Positions 21,528 to 31,357 of a stretch of 64,000 nucleotides of DNA are shown here, one piece after another (position 1 is the stretch's first letter; the number at the start of each line of letters is the position of its first letter). The position numbers were made by a program, and so were the translations under genes. This stretch comes from Spiroplasma endosymbiont of Nebria brevicollis. GTDB taxonomy: Bacteria > Bacillota_I > Bacilli_A > Mycoplasmatales > VBWQ01. The notes beneath the pieces were generated by a model. It did not search any database. It saw only the letters and a program-made list of their open reading frames with translations, and was not told where the DNA came from. The DNA lies in NCBI RefSeq assembly GCF_964030895.1, contig NZ_OZ034986.1, positions 1,054,001-1,118,000 on the forward strand, written 5' to 3'.

Positions 21528-22586
21528 CTAACCAATTAAAAATCCTACTGCTTTTAAAAATACTCATAACGTTAATACTTGTTCTAAACCACTAATAAAA
21601 TCAACATTTAAAACTGAACTAATAGTATCATCAAAAATATGCCTTAATAAACCATCAATCTTAGCAAAAAACTCTCTTAATGGTTCTACTGGTAAAAGTT
21701 TACCAACAACACCAAATAATAATCATCTAAAAGCATTACGTAAATGACCAAAAACATCATATCAACTAACTCGTTCATACTCAGGGTTAAACGGACTATT
21801 TGGGGGTACTGGTGTTATATTTTCACTTGAAAAAATATTAATTTGACCAAATCTAACTGATACCGACTGTTGTGGATTTTCAATAACAGAATTAATAGAA
21901 AAAGTTATAGTTAAATACTTCAAATTAGGAACACGAACCGGCATAGTAATAAAATTATACATATCTTGTAAATAAGAATGACTATCAACCAACCCTTTAA
22001 AAACATATTTTGTATTACCTTCATAATCTAAAAATGAAAAATTAAAACTAGAACCAAGATAATGAAAATTAAAATAATTAAAATAAAACATAAATCCTTG
22101 TATATAAAAACTTAAAGGTTTAGAAATTTCAAATTCTAACTGAACATTAAATTTTTCTTGCCCTGAAGCACCACCAAATTCAATATAATTATTTTGATTA
22201 GTTTGTATTAAATTATGATTAAAAATAATCCTTGAAAAAGCAATCAACTGTTCATCATCAAAAATCAAATGACTAGTAAAATCAACATGTTTTTGTAAAA
22301 CACCTGAAACAGAACTAACATAATTTAAAAAATATTTATAATCAGGGTGAAAATAATCATAAAAATAACCACTTACTAATTTTAAATCCGGTTGGTCAAT
22401 ATCAAAATAAGCAGAATTTCATGGAATTGTTGCTCAATCATCAAAACTATGATAATTAACATGTTTAACCATATCTTTTGTAATATCATAATTAACAACA
22501 TTAGGGTCATTAGAAACAATCAAAGAAGTAGGTGCTTGAACAGAAGTATTTACAAGTAAAAATAATTTAGCAAACTTAAATCACAT
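21528..22586 (-). CDS. Plectrovirus A putative adsorption/minor coat protein
   Basis: A 352-aa protein with an N-terminal signal-like helix (MWFKFAKLFLLVNTSVQA), a large beta-rich exposed domain (about 20-285, many Tyr/Phe/Asn) and a C-terminal amphipathic and membrane region ending in LTLWVFLKAVGFLIG. This signal-ectodomain-anchor layout is that of pIII-like attachment proteins of filamentous phages. It lies just before the Zot-like gene, as gene III relatives do. The frame is intact in A and disrupted in B. Several Trp are TGA. Confidence 0.6.
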
Positions 22587-22588
22587 AG

Positions 22589-22780
22589 TTATTTACCAAA
22601 TAAACACTTTAAAATTCACCATGAACCATAAAATAAAACAAATCCAATAAAAAAATGTGTACCATAAACTACTAAATCACATAAAATAGCAGTAAAATTA
22701 TCAATTGGACTACCTATAAACATAGTTCAATAATCAACTATACATTGATGTATTTGATTATAAATATCTCAAACACTAAT
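22589..22780 (-). CDS. Plectrovirus A 63-aa membrane protein (ATG lost)
   Basis: One membrane helix near the C-terminus and a short Trp/Tyr-rich N-terminus. The equivalent in B starts with ATG; here that codon is ATT, which may weaken or abolish expression. Ribosome site GGTAGGTGG in the preceding gene end. Probably a minor coat or assembly protein. Confidence 0.5.
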
Positions 22781-22789
22781 AAATACCAC

Positions 22790-22990
22790 CTACCCAAATA
22801 ACGACCTAAAAACAAATTTAATACTACGATAAATAAAATTAAAAAATACTCCTAACACAAGTCAAAAAGTCAAATTAAACAAAATATAAACTTCATTAGT
22901 AACATCAACCGTTTGATTTAAAAACATAGAAATATCTTTATTAGAAAATATAAAAATAAAATGCAAAATACTAACAACAAAATCAGACAT
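22790..22990 (-). CDS. Plectrovirus A 66-aa membrane protein
   Basis: Two hydrophobic stretches (VVSILHFIFIFS; VYILFNLTFWLVLGVFFNFIY) and a basic end. Almost identical to the gene in B. Start overlaps the stop region of the preceding gene. Small hydrophobic phage protein; exact role unknown. Confidence 0.55.
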
Positions 22991-22992
22991 AA

Positions 22993-23281
22993 CTAATCAC
23001 CTATATTAATTCCACTAACATCTTGTGTTTGCTTATGACCCTTAGCAATTGCTTTACCAACTGAAACAGAAGGCCTTACCAATTTTCTTAACACCATAAC
23101 CTAATCCTAATGTTGGTAACATTAATTCAGGTAAAATAACCCTAAATGCAAATTTAAGCAAAATTAAAAATACCATTAATGTACCTAAATTAAAACCTAA
23201 GTCACCAATTGGAAAACTAAAAAACTTCATAAATATTTGACTAAATAATTTCATTACTGTTGTAATAAAAGGTATAAACAT
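22993..23281 (-). pseudogene. Plectrovirus A 95-aa membrane protein, 1-nt insertion
   Basis: Same as the intact 95-aa gene of copy B up to KKIGKA, after which one extra base shifts the frame and gives a different short end. B continues with a basic tail (SVSVGKAIAKGHKQTQD). The membrane helices are kept, so a partly functional product is conceivable. Confidence 0.7.
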
Positions 23282-23291
23282 AATTTCACTC

Positions 23292-23546
23292 CTAATGTCT
23301 TGTAAATCTAAATAATCCTAAAATTAAATAAAAAACAAAACTAACATTTATTAAAGCAAGAATTGGCAAAGGCAAAGTATACAAACTATCATAAAAGAAC
23401 GACTTAATAAAAAGTGTCACAGTATGTAAACCAGTAAAGGAACTTAGATACTGCATATAAATAGTTTGCACTAATGTATTAACAGTCGGTAAAAGTTTAC
23501 CTAACAAAGGCAAAACAAAAACTAAACTAAAAAATAACTTTACCAT
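23292..23546 (-). CDS. Plectrovirus A 84-aa hydrophobic protein
   Basis: Identical to the copy in B. N-terminal signal-like helix (FFSLVFVLPLLGKLL) and a C-terminal membrane helix (PILALINVSFVFYLILGLF). Lies right after the coat gene. Candidate minor coat or assembly protein. Confidence 0.55.
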   Translation of the reverse strand: MVKLFFSLVFVLPLLGKLLPTVNTLVQTIYMQYLSSFTGLHTVTLFIKSFFYDSLYTLPLPILALINVSFVFYLILGLFRFTRH

Positions 23547-23567
23547 TGCTTAATTCCTTTCTAATTA

Positions 23568-23772
23568 CTAATGAGTTCCATGAATAATATGACCCACAAA
23601 TTGTTTAATAAACACTAATACCATAAATACAATTGAAATTAGCACTGGTCAATTTGTAAGTGTTCCACCATCACCAGTTGTAAATACTCAACCAAAAATA
23701 AGTAAAAGCATTTAATAATTGTTGTCCAACACCACCTATCATGGTTAATAAGGCACTTAATCCTGTTGGCAT
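23568..23772 (-). CDS. Plectrovirus A coat-like protein, frame break
   Basis: The region encodes MPTGLSALLTMIGGVGQQLL in one frame and, one base on, GDGGTLTNWPVLISIVFMV to HIIHGTH in the next. Joined they give an about 70-aa protein with an amphipathic start and one membrane helix, the layout of the major coat protein of filamentous phages. The same break occurs in B, next to a run of five T. It may be an old mutation, a sequence error or a +1 shift site; a 47-aa product starting at an ATG in the second frame is also possible. Confidence 0.55.
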
Positions 23773-23773
23773 A

Positions 23774-24007
23774 TTAATCACCCCCTTTCTCTAATTCTTT
23801 TTGTTGTTTTTCCATTTCCAATCTACGTTTTTTCTTTTCAAAATCTTTACGACAATATAAACAATCAGGGTCACTATCATTTTCCTTTACATGTTTTTTA
23901 TGTTTAAATTTCTGTATACCTTCATGTATTCAATTACGAGAAAATCAAAGAATAAGACCAAAACCACCCATATACGTTAAATATTTAACTATCTCTTTCA
24001 TATCCAT
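23774..24007 (-). CDS. Plectrovirus A 77-aa membrane protein with CxxC
   Basis: One membrane helix (YLTYMGGFGLILWFS), then a basic coiled-coil tail with DPDCLYCRKDFEKKKRR. Identical to B. The start overlaps the stop of the 41-aa gene (ATAATGG). A CxxC tail after HKK also occurs in the 171-aa protein of the tailed prophage. Confidence 0.55.
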
Positions 24008-24132
24008 TATTTTCTACCCCCTAAAAAATCATCATAATTCATATTTTCATTTAATCTTTGTTCAAAATTTCTTTTTGCTTTTTTCTTATGCAATTTCTCT
24101 CTTGACATATTTTTTCACTTTATCTTTTTCAT
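24007..24132 (-). CDS. Plectrovirus A 41-aa basic peptide
   Basis: A Lys/Arg-rich N-terminus and an end NMNYDDFLGGRK identical with that of the 35-aa gene in B, while the N-terminal halves differ completely. The reading frame is coupled to both neighbours. The mosaic suggests recombination between phage types. Confidence 0.45.
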
Positions 24133-24133
24133 T

Positions 24134-24982
24134 TTAAACACCACCTAACGTATAAGCATAAGAATAATCCCAATTTAAACTTGCTCTATCTAAATTAATT
24201 TCAGACATACTATCGTTTAAATCAACATCAACCATACCGTCATCTGTACTTTGATAATCATTAATACTAACATTAATTAATCTTGCTCTTTCATCAGTAA
24301 ATACTTCTTGTAACTCAGTATTATTATGAGTACTTCCCAATGGTAACAATAAAGTATTAATTATTTCACTTGTTCCGGCAATAATAGTAGGAATAGCATA
24401 AGCATTATTAATACCCATTGCTACACCACTACTAATTAAAAACCCACCAGTACCCATATTTGCTATTTTACGAATAGTTTCAAATCTATTAGGTACTAAC
24501 TCAGTTAAACCACTAACAACATTTGCTATTCCAAAACTATTTAAAGACACATAAGTATCTCAATCCACAAAAGGCACATCAATAATAGGTTTAATAGTTG
24601 TAAATGGTGAATATGTTGGTCTTGGTGGTTCAGTTGGACAAGGCGGTCAAAAACAAGGTTCATCTTTTAATAAAGACACAGACTTATCTACATATTGAAC
24701 AAACTTAGCATAATTAATTAAACCAATTGTTCCCAAACCCAAAAATATTTTTTTATAACTATTAATAACTTTATTTCTAGTAGTAGATCTTTGATTAATA
24801 TTCCATATATCAATTCCTAATTTCTTACTAAATAATAAAGAATTAATACTTCCTAAAATTGGGTCTTTTAAATATTAACCATAATAAGCACCAACTCCAA
24901 CCATAGCACTTAATGGACTTATACCAGTTCTTATTAATTTTAATAAAGTATAATTACTAGTTTGCTCTAATTCATTAGGCAT
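24134..24982 (-). pseudogene. Plectrovirus A large membrane protein, nonsense mutation
   Basis: A 283-codon frame homologous to the intact 280-aa gene of the tailed prophage. A TAA replaces the CAA after GAYYG near codon 36; the rest of the frame, with hydrophobic segments and an acidic C-terminus (DERARLINVS onward), is open. It carries a Pro-rich linker (WPPCPTEPPRPTYSPF). Probably inactive unless translation restarts. Confidence 0.7.
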
Positions 24983-25085
24983 AAATAAAACTCCTTACTA
25001 TTAATAAGGAGCATATTTATACCAATTTGTATAATTGGGAGTAAAGTACACAAAAAAGTATAAATATACTCCCTATTTAGTTTTT

Positions 25086-25280
25086 TTAATTTTCTTTTTG
25101 TTGTAATTGTCCTTTTTGTTTAACCAAAGCAATATTTAATATACAATTTGGACAATAATATTGTTTAGTATATAAATTTTGTAAAACTTTCTTAGGACAA
25201 ATAACTTGTTCACAAAGTTTACACATATACATTGCTAAATGAAAAGGTTGTTGACAAGCACAATTATTAATTTTTGACAT
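25086..25280 (-). CDS. Plectrovirus A Cys-rich (zinc-ribbon-like) protein
   Basis: A 64-aa protein with CACQQPF, MYMCKLCEQVICPKK and YYCPNC: seven or so Cys in CxxC pairs, likely binding one or two zinc ions. Close to the 67-aa protein in B. Probably nucleic-acid or protein binding, such as a regulator or an assembly factor; not identified. Confidence 0.6.
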   Translation of the reverse strand: MSKINNCACQQPFHLAMYMCKLCEQVICPKKVLQNLYTKQYYCPNCILNIALVKQKGQLQQKEN

Positions 25281-25300
25281 AAATTTAATCCTTTAAATAA

Positions 25301-25588
25301 TTATTTAGTTTTTAAATTATGTATATCAATAATTTTACCTTCTCATGAAACTTCAACATCATAGAAAAGTCCCACATCAATAGTCATTTTAGCAAGTTTT
25401 ATTGCTAATGCACTATTTAATAAAATCCATTTATCTTTTGACTTTTCGCCAGTAGAAACTTTAATACCTTTATCAGTTTCATAAAACGGCGAAAATGTAA
25501 GGACAGTATAATTATTATCCTTACCGTTTTTATCTTTAATAATTTTGTCAGTTTGTCAATCTGATAGTTGACATAGAAAATTTTGCAT
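25301..25588 (-). CDS. Plectrovirus A putative ssDNA-binding protein
   Basis: A 95-aa, probably beta-rich protein that follows rep, as the gene V-type protein does in filamentous phages. It has DKNGKDNNYTVLTFSP and a small C-terminal beta region. It corresponds to the 91-aa gene in B (both have KD/DKNxK and DKW segments). Its leader carries the motif TAAATGTTCGGAGG, shared with rep. Function inferred from size and place. Confidence 0.4.
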
Positions 25589-25611
25589 AAATGCTTTTAA
25601 CCTCCGAACAT

Positions 25612-25631
25612 TTAAGTTACTAATTAGTAAC
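25612..25631. promoter_or_regulatory. Palindrome before the ssDNA-binding-like gene (A)
   Basis: Perfect palindrome AGTTACTAATTAGTAACT directly next to the leader motif TAAATGTTCGG. Candidate operator or structured leader. Confidence 0.4.
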
Positions 25632-25696
25632 TAGATTAAAATAGCGGGTATGACTATCTTAATTATAAATATACACTAAAAATAAATAAATACAAC

Positions 25697-25735
25697 AAAA
25701 AAGCACAAATATAAATGTTCGGTAAATATCTGTGC
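25697..25735 (-). terminator. rep terminator hairpin with leader-complementary loop (A)
   Basis: On the minus strand a 10-bp stem (GCACAGATAT with ATATTTGTGC, one mismatch) is followed by six T. Its 12-13-nt loop contains CCGAACATTTA, the exact complement of TAAATGTTCGG, which lies before and partly in the Shine-Dalgarno of rep (27003-27014) and of the next gene (25603-25614). It fits the 3' hairpin of an antisense-type RNA or, alternatively, a Rep recognition hairpin. Confidence 0.65.
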
Positions 25736-25855
25736 CATTAACAATTATATATATATATATACATACATACAAGTGATTTAATTAAAATTTTATTGTCAAA
25801 AAGAATTGATTTAAGATATCAAATACTTATAATAATTAGAGAAGGAGGTGAATGA

Positions 25856-26020
25856 ATGGATAATAAATGTAAATATCAAGAATTTTCAAATCCATGAATA
25901 GACAATACTAAACAACCACAAGAAAAACATATGATGAACCTTAAATATAAAATTGTAAAATGTAATGATGAAGAAGTAAATAATACTGATTATTGTTTAA
26001 ATCATCAAAAAAAAGATTAA
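25856..26020 (+). CDS. 54-aa plus-strand protein of plectrovirus A
   Basis: The only plus-strand gene in copy A, in the gap after rep, with a textbook GGAGGTG site; the ATG used is the second of two overlapping ones, since the first runs into a stop. Contains CKYQ, VKCNDEE and YCLNHQKK, so three Cys and a His that could bind metal. Absent from copy B at the same place. A repressor or immunity function is a guess. Confidence 0.55.
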
Positions 26021-26058
26021 AATACACCCTTAAATAATAATTCAAATTCTAATTAAAA

Positions 26059-26993
26059 CTAATGGAGAATTCTTTTATCAATTATTATTTGTTCAACTTT
26101 ATCACCAAAAACTCCAGTTAAAAAATTTAAAATCTTTTCTTTAATATAAACTCATGGTTGAAATTGCTTAATAGCATTCAAGCACCTAATATTTGAAAGA
26201 GAAACATATTGTTCATAATCTTTAAACTGGTCACCAACAATGGTAGTATCAAAACTACCACCAAAAAGCATAGTACGACCAAAACTATCAATCTTTTTCT
26301 TAAAAAACATTGAATTTATTGCTTTAATTGAAGCATCTATTAATCGTTGATACAACATTATTTTTTGACCCTTAATAACTTTAGGTCAAGAACAATTACG
26401 AGAAAAAGCATAGGCACGAACACCTAAATCAAATTGATTTAGACATTTTAAATCATTTTGTACCTTAGTAACATACTTTGCTAAATATTTAACAATATGT
26501 TCATTAGAACCCTTAGTAACAACGCTTACATCATTAAAACCAAATGGTCATCACTGTGGTAACATACTTTTATGTATTTTTCTATTAAATAAAATATGAA
26601 AATGAATAGCACCACGTTTTTGATATTCATAAACATACATATACTTTAATTTACCTAAGTACTTAGAGCGCTTAGGGTCATTTCACAAACGCTTTAAACG
26701 TTTAAAAAACAAATTAATATCATGCTTTGCTTGTTTAATATCGTGCATATTATTCTTATAAGTCAAGGTAACAAAACTTAAAACTTTACTATCATAAAAA
26801 TTATGATAAGCACGATGTATTAAAGTAGTCTTAGTACGAATAGAATTATTACGTAACTTAGTATCATTAATACCTAAATTCTTAATACCGTTCTCATTAC
26901 GTTTATTATCTAAAATAGCATACATAGGTATAGTACTACATTTTTAACATAACAACCATAAAAAGTCTTTTTAATATAAAAATTTTCTTCCAT
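26059..26993 (-). pseudogene. Plectrovirus A Rep (HUH endonuclease), frameshifted
   Basis: Rolling-circle initiator with VTLTYKNN (motif 1), AIHFHILFN (HUH motif 2) and KYLAKYVTK (Tyr motif 3). A missing base near codon 22 puts the ATG-proximal part (MEENFYIKKTFYGCYVKN) out of frame with the rest. Translation could restart at an ATG at 26925, keeping all motifs, but no ribosome site is seen there. The leader has the TAAATGTTCGG motif. Confidence 0.8.
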
Positions 26994-27142
26994 ATATAAA
27001 ACTCCGAACATTTATTATAATTTTACATATTTTATTACTATTTAATATTATCATAATTATTTTTAAAAAATAAAAATAATACTACGGCCAATTGTGATAC
27101 TTAATCAAGGTTCTGGTTGGCTCCGACCATAATAAAGTTTAT

Positions 27143-27826
27143 TTACATTTTTGGTGAGTTTGGTTTATATCCACTTGTTGAAGGTTCATTATCAGCATGT
27201 ATTTTTTGTTTGTCAAATTGACTTGAAGGTATAAAATTATTAATATGTTCTATATTATAATTAGAATTTGCTTTAATAAAATTTTTAGTATGAATAAATT
27301 CACTGGTTGCTTCAAATTTTTTATTTTTTATTTTTTCATCAATTTCTTTTAAAATATTTTCTTTAAATACTTTTAATTCTTCACATTTTTCCAAATGATT
27401 TTCTTGAAGAATTGTAATTTTTTCTTGTAATTCTTTGACTTTTTTTTGGTATTGTTCTTCGTTTGTAAAACATTTTTTACCTATTATTAATTCTTTAATA
27501 TCTTTAATAACTTCATCAACATAATGAAAAGCACTTTTATCTACAAGAATACTAAAACTTATAGCTGCTAATCCCCATGAAAGATATGTTTTAGTTCTTT
27601 GAAAGAATTCTGAAAAATTACTAAATTTATCCTCAGTTAATTCGTTTTGAATATAGGCATCTGTTAATGCTGCAAAACAACACAAAACACCTAATCTACT
27701 ACCATTTTTCATTAAATTTTTAAAAGCATTTCATCTAATACTATAATAAATAATGTCTATATTTGATTCTGAATTTATATTTTCAATATCGCTGTTAATT
27801 GATTGATAATTTTGAATATTTGGCAT
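27143..27826 (-). CDS. Plectrovirus B cargo protein
   Basis: A 227-aa protein with an Asn/Ser/Asp-rich start (MPNIQNYQSINSDIEN), two hydrophobic stretches (GVLCCFAALTDAYI; YLSWGLAAISFSILV), a long coiled coil (about 110-165) and a tail ending EPSTSGYKPNSPKM. No known family. It takes the same slot as the interrupted cargo gene of A behind a related leader but shares no obvious sequence with it. Superinfection exclusion or a host-interaction role are possibilities only. Confidence 0.6.
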
Positions 27827-27837
27827 ATTATATTTCT

Positions 27838-27897
27838 CCTTTATTAAAATGAAAAAACTCATTTGTTTTAAAAAAACAATGAGTTAAAAACTTATAT
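27838..27897 (-). terminator. Leader hairpin / terminator before cargo gene B
   Basis: ACTCATT-G-TTTT pairs with AAAAC-AATGAGT-type sequence and is followed by six T, then AAAGGAG and the cargo ATG. Same layout as at 20.4 and 42.6 kb. Confidence 0.6.
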
Positions 27898-27910
27898 TAA
27901 GTTTATAAAT

Positions 27911-28829
27911 TTATTTTAACATTTTTTTATTTTTTTTAAAATGTTTATTTCTATAATAACAAGCACGACATACAATATTTTCGGTTTCTTTTTTTTCAGT
28001 CTGTAATATATTATCCAACTTATCTAATCCTACCGCTCTAATATCATCAACAGTAAATTCTAAACCTTGTGACTGTTCATACTCTTTAACACTACTCAAA
28101 TCACTTTTTAAATCATGAATATAATGCAAAGCACGACTATTATATTTTTGTAAATAAGACCTAGGAAATCACAAACTAAAAGTCATAGTCTCACCACTAT
28201 AACTTGGGGGAAAACCACCCTTTTTAATTATTTTCTTAGTTTGTCTTTTAGATAAAACAATTTTATTATAATCATCAACATTAGTATAAATATTAAGTTT
28301 AAACTTAACTAAAAATAATAAAATACGCATTCTCTTAACTTGAACAATATACTCTACTTTTTCACGTGCTTGCTTTGGTATTCTATCAGGGTGTTGTTCA
28401 ATCATATACATTATTCCATTAAAATTATGACCTATTAATTTCAAAACATTCCCAAACTCTCCTGTGTTTCTTTAAATTCCGGTGCTAAATCATTACTATT
28501 AATCTTTAAACCTAATTCATCTAAAACAACCATATCATTCTCATTAAAAGCATAATTACTATTTAATTGATTAAATTTAAAAACATCATCATAGGAACAG
28601 CGATAACTGTATTCATTACGAACTTTAATAGGAATAGGACTAACTACTCTCTACCTTCATGTCTTTGTGCCAAACAACAAGCAAATGCTGACTTACCAGT
28701 ACGTGGTGGCGCTGAAATAATATAACTACCTACACGTTGCAATATCTTTATATTTTTTCTAGTTATTAAAAACGGATAAAGAATTATAACTAACAAAATT
28801 CCTAAAATTAAATATCCATACCAAGGCAT
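27911..28829 (-). pseudogene. Plectrovirus B Zot-like ATPase, frame breaks
   Basis: N-terminal membrane helix (GYLILGILLVIILYPFLI), then Walker A SAPPRTGKSAFACC near residue 40, Walker B NDMVVLDELG in a second frame, and the C-terminal domain (LIGHNFNGIMYMIEQHPDR onward) in a third. Unlike A, the P-loop is intact. The C-terminus differs from A in the last 25 residues (NIVCRACYYRNKHFKKNKK here). Frame changes at the same sites in both copies suggest an old defect, frameshifting or split genes. Confidence 0.7.
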
Positions 28830-28841
28830 TATCTTTCACTC

Positions 28842-30171
28842 CTAACCAATTAAAAACCCTACTGATTTTAAAAATACTCATAAAGTTAATACTTGTTCTA
28901 AACCACTAGTAAAATCAACATTTAAAAATGAACTAATAGTATCATCAAAAATACGTCTTAATAAACCGTCAATCTTAGCAAAAAATTCTCTTAATGGTTC
29001 TACTGGTAAAAGTTTACCAACTACACCAAATAACACTCATCTAAAAGCATTACGTAAATGACCAAAAACATCATATCAACTAACTCGTTCATATTCAGGA
29101 TTAAAAGGACTATTTGGGGGTACTGGTGTTATATTTTCACTTGAAAAAATATTAATTTGACCAAATCTAACTGATACCGACTGTTGTGGATTTTCAATAA
29201 TAGAATTAATAGAAAAAGTTATAGTTAAATACTTCAAATTAGGAACACGAACCGGCATAGTAATAAAATTATACATATCTTGTAAATAAGAGTGACTATT
29301 AACTAATCCTTTAAAAACATATTTTGTATTACCTTCATAATCTAAAAATGAAAAATTAAAACTAGAACCAAGATAATGAAAATTAAAATAAAACATAAAT
29401 CCTTGTATATAAAAACTTAAAGGTTTAGAAATTTCAAATTCTAACTGAACATTAAATTTCTGTTGACCAGCAACACCACCAAATTCAATATAATTATCTT
29501 GCTTAGTTTGTACTAAATTATGATTAAAAATAATCCTTGAAAAAGCATTTAACTGTTCATCATTATATTTAGCAGCAAGACCATAAACCGTATCTGTTGG
29601 TAAAGCTATGATGAAAAAGCAACTGAAGATTTTGTAATTCAATATGGGGTATTTAACATTGGTTGTTTAGCAACAATAACTGTGACTTTCCCTTCTTTAA
29701 AATTAGTAGTTAAAAATCTTTGTAAATCTTCACTGATTATTCCTACTAATTTAGCTTGTTCTCAACTACCAACTAAAATTGGTAAAGGTTTATTGTGTCC
29801 ACGATTTTTAATTTTATAAATTTCTGCAATTGCTTTTTCATCATCAAAAATCAAATGACTAGTAAAATCAACATGTTTTTGTAAAACACCTGCAACATCA
29901 CTAACATAATTTAAAAAATATTGATAATCAGGATGAAAATAATCATAAAAATAACCACTTACTAATTTTAAATCAGGTTGGTCAATATCAAAATAAGCAG
30001 AATTTCATGGAATTGTTGACCAATCATCAAAACTATGGTACTTAACATGTTTAACCATTTCATCTGTAATATCATAATTAACAACATTTGGGTTATTTGA
30101 AACAATCAAAGAAGTAGGTGCTTGAACAGAAGTATTTACAATTAAAATAATTTAGCAAACTTAAATCACAT
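28842..30171 (-). pseudogene. Plectrovirus B adsorption-like protein, broken
   Basis: Corresponds to the intact 352-aa gene of A. A missing T near codon 9 shifts the frame inside the signal peptide, and about 280 bp of tsaC-derived sequence interrupt the gene after LIFDDE. The downstream part (NAFSRIIFNHN to the membrane end) remains open. Confidence 0.75.
29559..29842 (-). other. Permuted fragment of host tsaC inside phage gene
   Basis: Encodes KAIAEIYKIKNRGHNKPLPI...KVTVIVAKQPMLN first and then IIALPTDTVYGLAAKYNDE, i.e. the middle of the YrdC/Sua5-type TsaC protein before its N-terminal motif. Both junctions with the phage gene lie at GATGAA (…GATGATGAA and …AATGATGAA), which would also join the two tsaC parts in the normal gene. 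Confidence 0.75.
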
Positions 30172-30173
30172 AA

Positions 30174-30365
30174 TTATTTACCAAATAAACACTTTAAAAT
30201 TCACCATGAACCATAAAATAAAACAAATCCAATAAAAAACTGTATACCATAAACTACTAAATTTCATAAAATAGCAGTAAAGTTATCAACCGGACTACCC
30301 AAAAACATAGTTCAATAATCAACTATACATTGATGTATTTGATTGTAAATATCTCAAACACTCAT
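30174..30365 (-). CDS. Plectrovirus B 63-aa membrane protein
   Basis: As in A but with an intact ATG after GGTAGGTGG. One C-terminal membrane helix (FFIGFVLFYGSWWIL). Several TGA-Trp codons. Confidence 0.55.
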
Positions 30366-30374
30366 AAATACCAC

Positions 30375-30575
30375 CTACCCAAATAACGACCTAAAAACAA
30401 ATTTAATACTACGATAAATAAAATTAAAAAATACTCCTAACACAAGTCAAAAAGTCAAATTAAACAAAATATAAACTTCATTAGTAACATCAACCGTTTG
30501 ATTTAAAAACATAGAAATATCTTTATTAGAAAATATAAAAATAAAATGCAAAATACTAACAACAAAATCAGACAT
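30375..30575 (-). CDS. Plectrovirus B 66-aa membrane protein
   Basis: Near-identical to the A copy: two hydrophobic stretches and a basic end. Overlaps the control region of the next gene. Confidence 0.55.
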
Positions 30576-30577
30576 AA

Positions 30578-30865
30578 CTAATCACCTATATTAATTCCAC
30601 TAACATCTTGTGTTTGCTTATGGCCCTTAGCAATTGCTTTACCAACTGAAACAGAAGCCTTACCAATTTTCTTAACACCATAACCTAATCCTAATGTTGG
30701 TAATATTAATTCGGGTAAAATCACTCTAAATGCAAATTTAAGAAAAATTAAAAATACCATTAACGTACCTAAATTAAAACCTAAGTCACCAATTGGAAAA
30801 CTAAAAAACTTCATAAATATTTGACTAAATAATTTCATTACTGTTGTAATAAAAGGTATAAACAT
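30578..30865 (-). CDS. Plectrovirus B 95-aa membrane protein (intact)
   Basis: Two membrane helices (FIPFITTVMKLFSQIFM; LMVFLIFLKFAFRVILP) and a basic tail SVSVGKAIAKGHKQTQD. This copy shows the full-length form and exposes the insertion in A. A small coat or assembly protein is likely. Confidence 0.6.
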   Translation of the reverse strand: MFIPFITTVMKLFSQIFMKFFSFPIGDLGFNLGTLMVFLIFLKFAFRVILPELILPTLGLGYGVKKIGKASVSVGKAIAKGHKQTQDVSGINIGD

Positions 30866-30875
30866 AATTTCACTC

Positions 30876-31130
30876 CTAATGTCTTGTAAATCTAAATAAT
30901 CCTAAAATTAAATAAAAAACAAAACTAACATTTATTAAAGCAAGAATTGGCAAAGGCAAAGTATACAAACTATCATAAAAGAACGACTTAATAAAAAGTG
31001 TCACAGTATGTAAACCAGTAAAGGAACTTAGATACTGCATATAAATAGTTTGCACTAATGTATTAACAGTCGGTAAAAGTTTACCTAACAAAGGCAAAAC
31101 AAAAACTAAACTAAAAAATAACTTTACCAT
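30876..31130 (-). CDS. Plectrovirus B 84-aa hydrophobic protein
   Basis: Identical to A: signal-like first helix and a second membrane helix near the C-terminus. Confidence 0.55.
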   Translation of the reverse strand: MVKLFFSLVFVLPLLGKLLPTVNTLVQTIYMQYLSSFTGLHTVTLFIKSFFYDSLYTLPLPILALINVSFVFYLILGLFRFTRH

Positions 31131-31151
31131 TGCTTAATTCCTTTCTAATTA

Positions 31152-31356
31152 CTAATGAGTTCCATGAATAATATGACCCACAAATTGTTTAATAAACACT
31201 AATACCATAAATACAATTGAAATTAGCACTGGTCAATTTGTAAGTGTTCCACCATCACCAGTTGTAAATACTCAACCAAAAATAAGTAAAAGCATTTAAT
31301 AATTGTTGTCCAACACCACCTATCATGGTTAATAAGGCACTTAATCCTGTTGGCAT
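31152..31356 (-). CDS. Plectrovirus B coat-like protein, frame break
   Basis: Same sequence and same +1 frame change as in A, next to a T5 run between LLNAFTY and GWVFTTGDGG. See A for alternatives. Confidence 0.55.
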
Positions 31357-31357
31357 A

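Larger units (their letters stand above)
18720..27094 (-). mobile_element. Plectrovirus (SpV1-like) prophage A, decayed
   Basis: Order along the minus strand: rep, ssDNA-binding-like, Cys-rich, large membrane protein, 41-aa, 77-aa, coat-like, 84-aa, 95-aa, 66-aa, 63-aa, adsorption-like, Zot-like, cargo. Collinear with copy B and very similar except rep, the first two small genes and the cargo. Carries at least six lesions. The left boundary is uncertain. Confidence 0.8.

Noticed and set aside
25741..25775. TA-dinucleotide run as a special regulatory repeat
   Set aside because: Simple AT repeat common in this base composition; no evidence of function.
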